Shown: positions 1 to 8,999 of the stretch, piece by piece
Numbering within the stretch: the stretch's first letter is position 1
Layout: the number at the start of each line of letters is the position of its first letter
Assembly (NCBI RefSeq): GCF_022346615.1
Contig: NZ_JAKRNS010000014.1
Span: forward strand, 1-64,000
Source: Staphylococcus sp. ACRSN
GTDB lineage: Bacteria; Bacillota; Bacilli; Staphylococcales; Staphylococcaceae
DNA length: 64,000 bases
Direction: 5' to 3'
Program-made: the position numbers and the translations under genes
Notes under the pieces: generated by a model
Seen by the model: the letters and a program-made list of their open reading frames with translations, nothing else
The model's database searches: none
Told to the model about the DNA's origin: nothing

Positions 1-152
1 CCCCACATTAGCCAAACGTACAATCAAATCTAGTTTAACACCTTATTCAAAAAAATTAAATTGAACGGTTTAATTCAGTAATGCTTATTTTAAATATGAT
101 ACCTTGACTAATCGTAGGAAAAGAGTCTGGGACATAAATCCTAGATAAATAG

Positions 153-186
153 CCTCAGATGAATTAATTCATCTGAGGTTTTTTCA
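153..186 (+). terminator. Rho-independent terminator
   Basis: A perfect 26-nt palindrome at 153-178 (arms CCTCAGATGAAT) is followed directly by six T residues. It follows the phrase gtctgggacataaat (125-139), which recurs in altered form near 5223. Confidence 0.8.
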
Positions 187-273
187 TTCAACATTTCTTA
201 TTGTTAGCTCCCATTAGCTCGCATTTTTAGGAAACAGTTTCAGTCTGTTAGTTAGGAGTTAAAAAAGCATTGG

Positions 274-326
274 ATTAGGCTACTAGTTTTCTGTATTGTA
301 CAGGAAACTAGTAGCCTAATTTTTGT
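274..326 (+). terminator. Second rho-independent terminator
   Basis: Two 20-nt arms at 274-293 and 301-320 pair at 19 of 20 positions plus one G-U, with a 7-nt loop and a T run at 321-325. No open reading frame lies between this and the first terminator. Confidence 0.8.
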
Positions 327-517
327 TGAATTCTATTATCGCCGTGGAGTAACTGTATTTGATTCCAAAAATATATTGAAAGTTATTTTAATCATACAAC
401 AGCAAATATATAAATAAATTCAACTACTTAATTAAAATATAATCAAATAAAAGTAATAAATTAAACAATTTAACTCTATAAATTATTTTAACAAATTCGT
501 AAAATTACGGATTACTA

Positions 518-545
518 TTGAATTTAACTAGGAAAGTGGTAAAAT
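518..545 (+). promoter_or_regulatory. sst operon promoter
   Basis: A sigma-A-like pair TTGAAT (518-523) and TAAAAT (540-545) with a 16-nt spacer. The predicted start point lies about 10 nt before the Fur box. Confidence 0.6.
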
Positions 546-560
546 TTTTATATAAAGAGT

Positions 561-579
561 GATAATGATTATCATAACC
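561..579 (+). promoter_or_regulatory. Fur box of the sst operon
   Basis: The 19 bases gataatgattatcataacc match the classical Fur box GATAATGATTATCATTATC closely, with differences only in the last few positions. The site lies just downstream of the predicted promoter and upstream of sstA, as expected for iron-Fur repression of a siderophore importer. Confidence 0.85.
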
Positions 580-627
580 AATGGAATTTGGGATCAATTA
601 AATAGAAAGGATTTAGGGAATGTCATT

Positions 628-1596
628 ATGAAATTTTTACTTAAAGGCAAAGTGTTATTTACCGTTTTAGCTATTTTAACCATCCTTTCTTTGTTCATAG
701 GTGTTAGCAAAGTATCAATCACTGATATTTTTCATTTAACAAATGAACAAAAAAACATCATTGTTTCAAGTAGAATACCTAGAACAGTGAGTATTTTAAT
801 AGCGGGAAGTACTTTAGCACTCGCCGGCTTAATAATGCAACAGATGATGCAGAATAAGTTTGTTAGTCCAACAACTGCAGGTACAATGGAATGGGCAAAA
901 TTAGGAATTCTAATATCACTGATATTTTTTCCGCAAGAGAATATATTAATTAAGTTAGCTTTTGCCGTTGTACTTAGTATTTTAGGTACATTTATGTTTG
1001 TTAAATTAGTTCAGTATATTCAGTTTAAAGATGTTATATTTATCCCGCTTTTAGGAATTATGCTAGGTGGTATTGTTTCTAGCTTTTCTACATTTATAGC
1101 ATTGCGAACAGATGCTGTTCAAAGTATTAGTAATTGGCTGAATGGCAATTTTGCAATTATAACAAGTGGCAGATATGAAATATTATACTTAAGCATTCCA
1201 TTACTTATACTTACATATATTTTTGCCAATCATTTTACGATTGCTGGGATGGGGAAAGATTTTAGTAATAACTTGGGCGTAAATTACGAGAAAATAATCA
1301 ATATTGGTTTATTTATTACTGCTACAATTACTGCTTTAGTAGTTGTTACTGTTGGTACATTACCCTTCTTAGGTTTAATCGTACCAAATATTGTTTCTAT
1401 CTTTAGAGGAGATCACTTAAAAAATGCATTACCACATACAGCGATGTTAGGTGCAATATTTGTAATGTTTTCTGATATTATAGGAAGAATTATAGTTTAT
1501 CCATATGAAATAAATATAGGTTTAACGATTGGTGTATTTGGCACTGTTATTTTCATAATCTTGCTAATGAAAGGAAGACACCAACATGCAAATTAG
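628..1596 (+). CDS. sstA: Iron-siderophore ABC transporter permease SstA
   Basis: First membrane subunit of the Sst importer, which takes up ferric catechol-type siderophores in staphylococci (family knowledge). The 322-residue product is a FecCD-type permease: very hydrophobic, many membrane segments, with the conserved LPFLGLIVPNI stretch near the C-terminal third. The frame is open from a GTG at 559, but that start would put the Fur box inside the coding region. I chose ATG 628, which has an agggaa ribosome site about 8 nt upstream and gives the usual family length. The end overlaps sstB by 11 nt, so the genes are probably translationally coupled. Iron repression through Fur is inferred from the box at 561-579. 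Confidence 0.9.
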   Translation: MKFLLKGKVLFTVLAILTILSLFIGVSKVSITDIFHLTNEQKNIIVSSRIPRTVSILIAGSTLALAGLIMQQMMQNKFVSPTTAGTMEWAKLGILISLIFFPQENILIKLAFAVVLSILGTFMFVKLVQYIQFKDVIFIPLLGIMLGGIVSSFSTFIALRTDAVQSISNWLNGNFAIITSGRYEILYLSIPLLILTYIFANHFTIAGMGKDFSNNLGVNYEKIINIGLFITATITALVVVTVGTLPFLGLIVPNIVSIFRGDHLKNALPHTAMLGAIFVMFSDIIGRIIVYPYEINIGLTIGVFGTVIFIILLMKGRHQHAN

Positions 1597-2545
1597 TGCA
1601 AAACAAAAATTATTTATACTTATTGGTTTAACCATAGTCGCTGGTGGACTTTACTTAATAGTAGGTATAGATTTTAATATCTTTCAATATCAATTCTCTA
1701 GTAAATTGAGAAAACTAATATTAATGGTTCTTGTAGGTGGTGCTATCGCAGCGTCGGTTGTTATTTTCCAAGCGATAACTACAAATCGTTTATTAACACC
1801 TTCTATTATGGGGCTTGATTCAGTATATATGTTTGTAAAAGTTCTTCTAGTATTTGTCTTCGGAGTTCAATCAGCATTCGTAACAAACCTTTATTTAAAC
1901 TTTATTATTACTTTAGTTGTAATGGTTGTATTCTCTTTATTACTTTTTCAAGGTATTTTTAGAATAGGCGATGTATCCGTTTACTTTATATTACTTGTTG
2001 GGGTTATCTTAGGTACATTTTTCAAAAGCATCACAGGCTTTTTAGAATTAATTATTAATCCTGAGGATTATTTAGCGGTTCAAAGTGCTATGTTTGCAAA
2101 CTTTGATGCCTCTAACGGTAAATTAGTTACATTATGTGGGTTTATTTTGATAATTTTGGTTATCATTACAATTATTTTAATACCGTATCTCGATGTTTTA
2201 CTGTTAGGAAGAGATCAGGCAATCAATTTAGGTTTATCATATAAAAAATTAACGCGCTTGTTATTAATTTTAGTGGCAATTTTAGTATCAATATCGACAG
2301 CACTCGTAGGACCAATCACTTTTCTAGGATTACTAACAGTAAATTTAGCACATGAATTGATGAAAACCTATGAACATAAATATATATTACCTGCAACGAT
2401 TTGTATTAGTTGGTTGAGTTTATTTATCGCGCAAGGTGTTGTAGAAAATCTTTTTGAAGCAACAACACAAGTCAGTATCATTATTGATTTAATCGGTGGT
2501 AGTTACTTCATTTACTTATTAATAAAAAGGAGGAATGCGAATTGA
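1586..2545 (+). CDS. sstB: Iron-siderophore ABC transporter permease SstB
   Basis: Second FecCD-family permease subunit of the Sst importer, 319 residues and strongly hydrophobic, with the TFLGLLTVNL stretch that mirrors the conserved C-terminal region of SstA. SstA and SstB would form the heterodimeric membrane channel. The start ATG has an aaggaag site inside the end of sstA. The stop TGA overlaps the TTG start of sstC by 4 nt (ttga), so the order sstA-sstB-sstC is tightly coupled. Confidence 0.9.
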   Translation: MQISAKQKLFILIGLTIVAGGLYLIVGIDFNIFQYQFSSKLRKLILMVLVGGAIAASVVIFQAITTNRLLTPSIMGLDSVYMFVKVLLVFVFGVQSAFVTNLYLNFIITLVVMVVFSLLLFQGIFRIGDVSVYFILLVGVILGTFFKSITGFLELIINPEDYLAVQSAMFANFDASNGKLVTLCGFILIILVIITIILIPYLDVLLLGRDQAINLGLSYKKLTRLLLILVAILVSISTALVGPITFLGLLTVNLAHELMKTYEHKYILPATICISWLSLFIAQGVVENLFEATTQVSIIIDLIGGSYFIYLLIKRRNAN

Positions 2546-3345
2546 TCCGTGTATCAGGACTGAATAAAACGATTCAAGATAAACCAATTTTAAAAGATAT
2601 TAATGTCGATATTCAAAAAGGGAAGCTTACTTCAATGATTGGACCTAATGGTGCAGGGAAAAGTACACTCTTAGCAGCTATTACGCGTTTAATGGAGTTT
2701 GAATCAGGTGAAATTGAAATTGAAGGTCGTTCGATTACTGACTATAAAAGTAATGAACTAGCAAAAAAATTATCGATATTAAAACAAAGTAATCATACCG
2801 AATTAAATATAACAGTAGAACAACTGGTCAATTTTGGTAGATTTCCACATTGTAAGGGGCACCTTAAAAAAGAAGACAAGGCACAGGTTGAATATGCGTT
2901 AGAATTATTGCAACTTAAAGAAATTAGACATAGATATCTTAAAACTTTATCTGGTGGTCAACGTCAACGTGCATATGTTGCGATGACAATTGCACAAGAT
3001 ACAGATTATATCTTACTGGATGAACCATTAAATAATTTAGATATGAAACACTCTGTTCAAATTATGCAAACACTACGACAACTCGCTAAGAATCTTGATA
3101 AAACTATCGTCATTGTTATTCATGATATTAACTTTGCATCGTGTTATTCAGATGACATCATCGCTTTGAAAAATGGAGCTTTGGTAAAAGCAAGTGAAAA
3201 AGATGAAGTGATACAAACGGATGTGCTTCAACAATTATACGATATGGAAGTGAAAATTGAAGAAATACGAGGACAACGTATTTGTGTTTATTTTGATGAG
3301 GCTACTGAAGAAGAAGAAGAATTATCATTGGTTCAATCATTTTAG
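2542..3345 (+). CDS. sstC: Iron-siderophore ABC transporter ATPase SstC
   Basis: ATP-binding subunit that powers the SstAB channel on the cytoplasmic side. Visible motifs are Walker A GPNGAGKST (residues 34-42), the ABC signature LSGGQ (136-140), Walker B YILLDEP (156-162) and an H-loop histidine near 194. Length is 267 residues, normal for FepC/FhuC-type ATPases. The start is TTG at 2542, supported by a strong aaggagg site 8 nt upstream. It overlaps the sstB stop by 4 nt. The C-terminal tail is acidic. Confidence 0.92.
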   Translation: MIRVSGLNKTIQDKPILKDINVDIQKGKLTSMIGPNGAGKSTLLAAITRLMEFESGEIEIEGRSITDYKSNELAKKLSILKQSNHTELNITVEQLVNFGRFPHCKGHLKKEDKAQVEYALELLQLKEIRHRYLKTLSGGQRQRAYVAMTIAQDTDYILLDEPLNNLDMKHSVQIMQTLRQLAKNLDKTIVIVIHDINFASCYSDDIIALKNGALVKASEKDEVIQTDVLQQLYDMEVKIEEIRGQRICVYFDEATEEEEELSLVQSF

Positions 3346-3448
3346 TTATGTTTTGTAAACTTTGAAAGGAGTGATGCAAACGTAGCGTTAATTTTATTTC
3401 GAGGGATAAATTGGGTATTTAACTTAAAAATTGGAGGAATGAAACACC

Positions 3449-4483
3449 ATGAAAAAATATGCTTTAGTCTTAATTATAGGTTTAATGTTTTTATTAGCAG
3501 CTTGTGGTAATGGAAGTTCTGATGATAAAAAATCAGAAAAAAAAGATACAAAAGAAACGGTAAAAATTGAAAATAACTACGAGGCAAGTGGTGAAAAACG
3601 CGATGGTAGTGATGCTAAAACTGTTAAAGAAACAGTAGAAGTACCAAAAAATCCTAAAAAAGCAGTCGTATTTGATTACGGAACATTAGATACAATGAAA
3701 GAACTTGGTTTAGAAGATAAAGTCAAAGCAGTTCCTAAAGGTGAAGGTAATAAATCTTTACCAGATTTCTTAAGCGATTTTAAAGATGAAAAATACTTAA
3801 ATACTGGTAGCTTAAAAGAAGTTAATTTCGATAAAGTAGCAGAAGCTAAACCGGACGTTATTTACATATCTGGTCGTACAGCTAATCAGAAGAACTTAGA
3901 TGAATTTAAAAAAGCCGCTCCGGATGCAAAAGTTGTATACGTAGGTGTAGATAATAAAAATGAAGTGAATTCATTAAAAGAAAATGCTGAAAAAATTGGT
4001 AAAATCTACGGTAAAGAAAGCAAAGCTAAAGATTTAAATAAAAAATTAGATGATAAAATTGCTGAAGTAAAAGACAAAACAAAAGATATGAAAGACGAAA
4101 AGGCGTTATTCTTATTAGTTAACGAAGGTGAATTATCTACTTATGGTGCTGGTGACCGTTTTGGTTCATTAATTTTTAATACAATGGGATTCACAGCAGC
4201 TGATGAAAATATTAAAGGTAGTACACATGGACAAAATGTAACAAACGAATATGTTGCAGAGAAAAATCCAGCAATTATATTTGCAATGGACCGTGGACAA
4301 GCAATCGGTGGTAAATCAACAGCTAAACAAGCTTTAGGTAACGATGTAATTAAAAATGTAGATGCTGTAAAAAATAATAAAGTATATCAACTAGATCCTA
4401 AATTATGGTATTTTGCAAGTGGTTCAACAACAACTGCAATCAAACAAATTGAGGAAGTTGAAAAAGCAATCGATAAAAAATAA
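3449..4483 (+). CDS. sstD: Siderophore-binding lipoprotein SstD
   Basis: Substrate-binding lipoprotein that hands ferric catechol-type siderophores to SstAB. The N-terminus is a lipoprotein signal peptide with lipobox LAAC, the lipidated cysteine being residue 19. A charged, low-complexity Lys/Asp/Glu linker follows, then a two-lobed binding fold of the FepB/CeuE type. The ATG at 3449 has a ggagga site 8 to 9 nt upstream. A 103-nt gap separates it from sstC without an obvious terminator, so it is probably the last gene of the Fur-controlled operon, which ends at the hairpin 4647-4699. Confidence 0.9.
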   Translation: MKKYALVLIIGLMFLLAACGNGSSDDKKSEKKDTKETVKIENNYEASGEKRDGSDAKTVKETVEVPKNPKKAVVFDYGTLDTMKELGLEDKVKAVPKGEGNKSLPDFLSDFKDEKYLNTGSLKEVNFDKVAEAKPDVIYISGRTANQKNLDEFKKAAPDAKVVYVGVDNKNEVNSLKENAEKIGKIYGKESKAKDLNKKLDDKIAEVKDKTKDMKDEKALFLLVNEGELSTYGAGDRFGSLIFNTMGFTAADENIKGSTHGQNVTNEYVAEKNPAIIFAMDRGQAIGGKSTAKQALGNDVIKNVDAVKNNKVYQLDPKLWYFASGSTTTAIKQIEEVEKAIDKK

Positions 4484-4842
4484 TTAATATTTTATGTGGG
4501 GACAATGTTAATTTATAGAAATAGTAAAAGATATGATTCAAAGTAAATTTTCTTTTGTTTTACGGTGATAAGCTATATTTCAGATTAAATAAGTGTTTAT
4601 TTAGAAACTTATTTAATTTGGTCAATGACTTAGAAATTGCCGATGGACTCTCTTTAAAGTAGACACTGTAAAGTGAAAACTTTGAAGGGAGTTTTTTTTA
4701 TAAAAGTTAGTCGGAGTGCGATGTGTTATATTTGAAATGAAATAGGGTAAAATGATGACGAGTCAAATTATTGTTAATACAATGAATATTCGTATGTTTA
4801 ATGGGCGTAGTTAAAGACATTTTAACGAAAAGGGGAATTTTA
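4484..4842. other. Intergenic region after sstD
   Basis: Contains the terminator at 4647-4699. I see nothing specific in 4484-4640 and no strong promoter match before the next gene. Confidence 0.6.
4647..4699 (+). terminator. Terminator, probably of sstABCD
   Basis: Arms actctctttaaagt (4647-4660) and actttgaagggagt (4679-4692) pair with few mismatches, and a run of eight T follows. Confidence 0.7.
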
Positions 4843-5166
4843 ATGATTTTAGATAAAGTGAATCCAAATGATTTGTATCCTACTGAAAAACAGGGACCAA
4901 CTGTTTTAGGAACAATTGAGTATAAAATACATGGTAGTTCTGAATTTGAAGGGGCGTTTATAGCAACTAATGAACGTGTGATTTTAAATGCAGATATGAA
5001 TGGTGAGTTTTATTATAGAAGCATCGCTTATAATGAAATAGAAAGTATAGAAGTAGATGGTGATACAATTCAATTTGTATTTAATGTAGGACCAATGCCA
5101 ATAAAGGATATTCAAAAAGGTGATATCCAAACGTTTGTTGAGTATGTTAAAGCACAAAAAGAATAA
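4843..5166 (+). CDS. PH-like domain protein (YokE type), hypothetical
   Basis: A small soluble protein of 107 residues. The pattern of short strands, including a GAFIATNERVIL segment and a YRSIAYNEIESIEV segment, resembles bacterial PH-like domains (YokE/bPH type). These are usually of unknown role, sometimes near the membrane or stress-related. The frame is open from ATG 4801, but ATG 4843 has a good aaagggga site 6 to 7 nt upstream and is preferred. There is no signal peptide or membrane segment. The family assignment is from pattern only. Confidence 0.65.
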   Translation: MILDKVNPNDLYPTEKQGPTVLGTIEYKIHGSSEFEGAFIATNERVILNADMNGEFYYRSIAYNEIESIEVDGDTIQFVFNVGPMPIKDIQKGDIQTFVEYVKAQKE

Positions 5167-5287
5167 GCTATGGTTTACTAATTTGTGATTGATGAATTTA
5201 TTCAATAAATATGATAGGAGTATGGGCCATAAATCTCCAAAACATATCATTCAGATTATTGAATTCAATGTATCTGAGTGCTTTTTT

Positions 5288-5392
5288 TATACAATATTTC
5301 TATTGTTAGCTCGCTTGCTTAGGGGACAGCTTCAGCCTGTAGTCTTCAGCTTGTCCTGTTCCCTCAAGCGTCTCGCTAAAATACGTGGTATT
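5288..5392. repeat. 105-bp intergenic repeat, copy 1
   Basis: Identical to 5496-5600 except for one base (G at 5384 against A at 5592). The unit contains imperfect inverted arms around agggga and ttccct, so it can fold as a hairpin. A degenerate relative sits at about 187-265. Confidence 0.9.
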
Positions 5393-5495
5393 CATATGTG
5401 GTTTTACATTGAAAACTAAAGCGCTTTGGTTTAATTTAATAAACACTATTAAACTAAATTAACAAAGTATCTTAGGTATAAAGATTTTAACTTGT

Positions 5496-5600
5496 TATAC
5501 AATATTTCTATTGTTAGCTCGCTTGCTTAGGGGACAGCTTCAGCCTGTAGTCTTCAGCTTGTCCTGTTCCCTCAAGCGTCTCGCTAAAATACATGGTATT
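5496..5600. repeat. 105-bp intergenic repeat, copy 2
   Basis: Second copy, offset from the first by exactly 208 bp with one mismatch. It is followed by unrelated AT-rich sequence. Confidence 0.9.
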
Positions 5601-5789
5601 ACTTTAAAATACTAAAAAAAGAGCCTTATTGTATAAAGTTTATAAACCGACTCAAATTTCTCTACTTATGGAAATTTCAGATTTTAATTAGTAATAATGA
5701 GATACTACAACTTACAAATGAAGTCTTTGAAAAAACTAAAATGAGCGTTCGAAGGTTTCAAATACCATCGTGGTGCAACTTCATATAGT

Positions 5790-5840
5790 CCTAAAAAGAA
5801 AACGTTAATTTCTATATAATATCAATAGAAATTAACGTTT
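5790..5840 (-). terminator. Terminator of the CHY zinc-finger gene
   Basis: Perfect 16-nt arms at 5800-5815 and 5825-5840 with a 9-nt loop. Read on the minus strand, the stem is followed by ttctttttag, which suits the minus-strand gene ending at 5887. Confidence 0.8.
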
Positions 5841-5886
5841 ATTCTTTAGCCAGTGATATTTATATCCAGACTCCATTTAAAATCGA

Positions 5887-6201
5887 TTAAATCGCAAAAT
5901 AAAGATGATAATGATACTTACAGCGATTATTAAAATGCGCATTACACTCTGGACAAGCTTCAATCATCATATAATCATTTATTGTCATTTCATGTTTACA
6001 TACACCACATAAAATCGCTTTTTCATTAAATTCGTCTGAGTTCCACCGCTTAATTGGATGTGATTCAGATTCATTATGACATTTGTAACAGGGATAATAT
6101 TTATTACAGCATTTAAATTTAATAGAAATGATATCCAAAGGTGTTTGATAATGTGTACATCGTCCTTCGTTATCAATTGTAGGACCATAAATTTTAACCA
6201 T
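5887..6201 (-). CDS. CHY-type zinc finger protein
   Basis: A 104-residue cysteine- and histidine-rich protein. The pattern C-x-H near residues 15-17, CC near 31-32, CYKCH, CGVCKHE and CPECNAHFNNRCKYHYHLYF matches the CHY zinc-finger family, which binds several zinc ions. Its role in bacteria is not established. It lies on the minus strand 16 nt downstream of murB and is probably cotranscribed with it. The hairpin at 5800-5840 would end the transcript. Confidence 0.8.
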   Translation of the reverse strand: MVKIYGPTIDNEGRCTHYQTPLDIISIKFKCCNKYYPCYKCHNESESHPIKRWNSDEFNEKAILCGVCKHEMTINDYMMIEACPECNAHFNNRCKYHYHLYFAI

Positions 6202-6217
6202 TGTATCCGTCTCCTAA

Positions 6218-7138
6218 TTAAGCTTGCGGTTGTTCTCCTATAATACGTACTTCTGGATGTAACTCTACATCAAATTTTTCTTTTACAATTTTTTGAACGT
6301 AGTGTATCAAATCTTCATAATCAGTGGCAGTACCGTTGTCGACGTTCACCATAAAACCAGCATGTTTTGTCGACACTTCAACGCCACCAATACGATGTCC
6401 TTGTAAATCTGAGTCTTGGATTAACTTACCTGCAAAGTGACCAGGTGGTCGTTGAAACACGCTTCCGCAAGATGGATATTCTAATGGTTGTTTCGTTTCT
6501 CTACGTTCGGTAAGATCATCCATTTTTGTTTGTATTTCTTCTTTATGGCCAGGTTCAAGTGTAAATGCAGCTTCAAGAACTACAAGATGTTGCTTTTGTA
6601 CAATACTGTTACGGTAATCCAATTCAAGTTCGTGCTTTGTTAAGGTAATTAAGTCACCTTTTTCATTTACGCAAAGCGCATAATCAATACAATCCTTAAC
6701 TTCGCCCCCATAAGCACCGGCATTCATAAATACGGCTCCACCAATTGAACCGGGGATACCACAAGCAAATTCTAAACCTGTTAAGCTATAATCTCTTGCA
6801 GTACGCGAAACATCAATAATTGCGGCGCCACTTCCTGAAATAATAGCGTCATCTGAAACATCAATATAGTCTAGTGAAAGTAAACTAATGACAATACCTC
6901 GAATGCCACCTTCACGAATAATAATGTTCGATCCATTACCTAAATAAGTAACAGGAATATCATTAGAGTATGCAAAGTGCACAATCGCTTGAACTTGTTG
7001 ATGTGTTGTAGGTGATAAGTAATAATCAGCTTGACCACCAGTTTCTGTGTATGTATATCTTTTTAAAGGTTCATCTATTTTAATTATATCTTTAGGTACA
7101 ATCGCTTCTAATTCTTTTAAGATATCATCTTTATGCAA
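6218..7138 (-). CDS. murB: UDP-N-acetylenolpyruvoylglucosamine reductase MurB
   Basis: Cytoplasmic flavoenzyme that uses NADPH to reduce UDP-GlcNAc-enolpyruvate to UDP-MurNAc in peptidoglycan precursor synthesis. FAD-binding motifs are visible ([32 protein letters not shown]), as is the catalytic-serine region [11 protein letters not shown]. Length is 306 residues, as in the family. The start appears to be TTG at 7138, with aaagga about 11 nt upstream. The N-terminal 20 residues and many later positions differ from the S. aureus sequence as I remember it, which suggests another staphylococcal species. Confidence 0.95.
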   Translation of the reverse strand: MHKDDILKELEAIVPKDIIKIDEPLKRYTYTETGGQADYYLSPTTHQQVQAIVHFAYSNDIPVTYLGNGSNIIIREGGIRGIVISLLSLDYIDVSDDAIISGSGAAIIDVSRTARDYSLTGLEFACGIPGSIGGAVFMNAGAYGGEVKDCIDYALCVNEKGDLITLTKHELELDYRNSIVQKQHLVVLEAAFTLEPGHKEEIQTKMDDLTERRETKQPLEYPSCGSVFQRPPGHFAGKLIQDSDLQGHRIGGVEVSTKHAGFMVNVDNGTATDYEDLIHYVQKIVKEKFDVELHPEVRIIGEQPQA

Positions 7139-7302
7139 TGTAGCATACGTCCTTTCGTTATGAATTCATTTATATATTATACCAATAATTGTTAGTATAT
7201 GCTAAATAGTATGGTAGATAAAATAATATATAAATAACATGGTTAAAGTATAGTTGATTATATCATGGTTTGATTAAAAAATGATTGCAATAACTCGGCA
7301 TA

Positions 7303-7827
7303 CTATTCGATTGGTAGCTGTTTAATTAGTTTTGAAAATAATTGCTGTTTCTGATTGTCATATGCACGAATAGTTGATGTACGCTCAGCTATATTTTGTT
7401 TATTTTCACCAAACATATGAGCCTCGTCTAAATTATTTGCTAAATAATTAGTGGTTGCTAAATAGTCATTATATACGGTGGAATCTTTTTGAATAATATG
7501 TAAACGTGCTATTTGTTTTAATTCAATTAGGTTATTAAATTGAGCCATCACAACTTTCTTTTTATACGGATGGTGTAATCGATAAAAGCCTGCATAGTTA
7601 AGTCGTTTTTCATCCAAAGCAGTGATATCGTGTAAATTATCGACGCCTACGAGTATATCTAAAATTGGTTCAGTAGGATAATTAAAGTGCTTTGTACCAC
7701 CGATGTGATGTGTTGATTTAACGGGCGTATCTAACAGGTTGAACAAAGTATTACTCAGTGATTGATATTTTTTTGAAAAATTATTATTTTTATCCTCAAC
7801 GATAAAATTTTGTACTTGAGAATACAT
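7303..7827 (-). CDS. GrpB-like (UPF0157) protein
   Basis: A 174-residue soluble protein with the HIGGTKHF...EPILDILVGV region typical of the GrpB/UPF0157 family, a nucleotidyltransferase-like fold of unknown substrate. In most relatives the first motif is HIGSTSVPG, so the match in that segment is loose. It stands alone on the minus strand, separated by about 160 bp from murB. Function is not known. Confidence 0.75.
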   Translation of the reverse strand: MYSQVQNFIVEDKNNNFSKKYQSLSNTLFNLLDTPVKSTHHIGGTKHFNYPTEPILDILVGVDNLHDITALDEKRLNYAGFYRLHHPYKKKVVMAQFNNLIELKQIARLHIIQKDSTVYNDYLATTNYLANNLDEAHMFGENKQNIAERTSTIRAYDNQKQQLFSKLIKQLPIE

Positions 7828-7901
7828 TAAGTTGAGCGCTCCTTTTATTCTAGTTTTATTACTGTTAAACTATAAATTCTGAAATAATATATCACATATC
7901 A

Positions 7902-7930
7902 TTTTCAAGTTAAATAAGTTTCTGTATAAT
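7902..7930 (+). promoter_or_regulatory. Promoter of the EMYY lipoprotein gene
   Basis: TTTTCA (7902-7907), a 17-nt spacer and a consensus TATAAT (7925-7930), 24 nt before the start codon. Confidence 0.55.
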
Positions 7931-7953
7931 ACGGAATGATAAGGAGTGCAGAA

Positions 7954-8841
7954 ATGAAGAGAATACTGTGCATTGTTGTATTAGTCAGTTTATCTATAAT
8001 ACTCGCATCTTGTAGTCATAAATGGTCGTCCGAATTAAAAGATTTTGATAAATCATTGAATGATGTCAAAAATAAAGGGAAAAACGTAGAAGAGGAAATG
8101 GATGCTATCCATTTAAACCGTTTAAATGATTTAAGTGAAACGGACACTACAGATAAAAATAAAAAAGAGTTTAATGATTTACAGAATAAAATAAATAGCA
8201 AAGTTATTCCTAAAATGGATGAATATGAAAAAGCAGCCAAACATTTACCAGCAAAATCATCCGAAACGAAAGCGTTAAAGTCTTCATACTTAGATGTAGT
8301 TGAAAAGAAAAAAAAGGCATTATATCAAACTAAAAAGTTTGTTGATTTATATAATCAATCTATAAAAGCGAATGAAGATATTCTAGATTATACTAAATTA
8401 TTTGAAAAAAATAGATCTCAAGTTGAAGATAACATGAAGAAAGCTAATAACGCAGGCGAAACTTCAGATGTAAAATATTTCGAAAATAAGTTAGAAGAAA
8501 ATAATAAAGCTTTAAAAGCAACAGTTGACGATGGCTTTGACTCTTCAGACCCGCAAAAAGTGAAACAATTGATTAAAAAAGATATTATGCCACTGATAAC
8601 AAAAGAGATTAGAGATTTAAATAAAACAGAGATTAAAAGTGGTTATGTAAATGATGCACGTAAAAATGCGATTGAGATGTACTATAGTTTACAGAATTAT
8701 TATGAAACTAGAGTAGAAACGATTGAAAATAGCGGGAAAATTGAAAAGATTGATATTGAGTCAATGCCGAAGGAAGGCAAGGATTTAGAACGTTATGATA
8801 AAGCGTTTAATAAGAAATATAAAAAAATTAAAGATAGATAA
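7954..8841 (+). CDS. EMYY motif lipoprotein
   Basis: Secreted and lipid-anchored: the N-terminus has a signal peptide with lipobox LASC, the cysteine being residue 20. The mature part is charged and largely helical, probably coiled-coil (many Lys/Glu/Asp heptads). It carries the segment NAIEMYYSLQNYYE that gives this staphylococcal lipoprotein family its EMYY name. Length is 295 residues from ATG 7954, chosen because aaggag lies 7 nt upstream; ATG 7936 has no site. Function is unknown. Confidence 0.8.
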   Translation: MKRILCIVVLVSLSIILASCSHKWSSELKDFDKSLNDVKNKGKNVEEEMDAIHLNRLNDLSETDTTDKNKKEFNDLQNKINSKVIPKMDEYEKAAKHLPAKSSETKALKSSYLDVVEKKKKALYQTKKFVDLYNQSIKANEDILDYTKLFEKNRSQVEDNMKKANNAGETSDVKYFENKLEENNKALKATVDDGFDSSDPQKVKQLIKKDIMPLITKEIRDLNKTEIKSGYVNDARKNAIEMYYSLQNYYETRVETIENSGKIEKIDIESMPKEGKDLERYDKAFNKKYKKIKDR

Positions 8842-8886
8842 AGCGAGATAATACTTTTGCTTAGTTATAAGATTTTAAATAAACGG

Positions 8887-8915
8887 TTAACAACAAAAAG
8901 GTAATTGTGTATAAT
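8887..8915 (+). promoter_or_regulatory. Promoter of the bacilliredoxin-like gene
   Basis: TTAACA (8887-8892), a 17-nt spacer and TATAAT (8910-8915). The leader of about 80 nt contains short inverted segments but no recognised riboswitch. Confidence 0.65.
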
Positions 8916-8999
8916 TGGAAGCGATGATATGTTAATATCGTGGCACTTTCACACAATTTGAGACTTATTGTGTGTTAAATATTTTTAGAGGTGAATAGA

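Larger units (their letters stand above)
1..558. other. Non-coding block upstream of sstA
   Basis: I see no convincing gene here. It holds two strong rho-independent terminators (153-186 and 274-326), a degenerate copy of an intergenic repeat between them (about 187-265), an AT-rich stretch (about 330-515) in which I see nothing, and the sst promoter at 518-545. The first terminator presumably ends a plus-strand transcript arriving from before the window. Confidence 0.7.
5167..5886. other. Long intergenic region with duplicated repeat
   Basis: About 720 bp without a convincing gene. It contains a phrase related to the one at 125-139 (tatgggccataaatc near 5221), two nearly identical 105-bp repeats (5288-5392 and 5496-5600), and the hairpin at 5800-5840. 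A short open frame at 5189-5419 runs through the first repeat and is probably not a gene. Confidence 0.7.

Noticed and set aside
5189-5419. Possible 76-residue protein
   Set aside because: The frame runs through the 105-bp intergenic repeat, has no ribosome site and low coding character.
5288-5600. STAR elements of S. aureus
   Set aside because: I find no TGTTGGGGCCC-type core in these repeats, so they are a different family.
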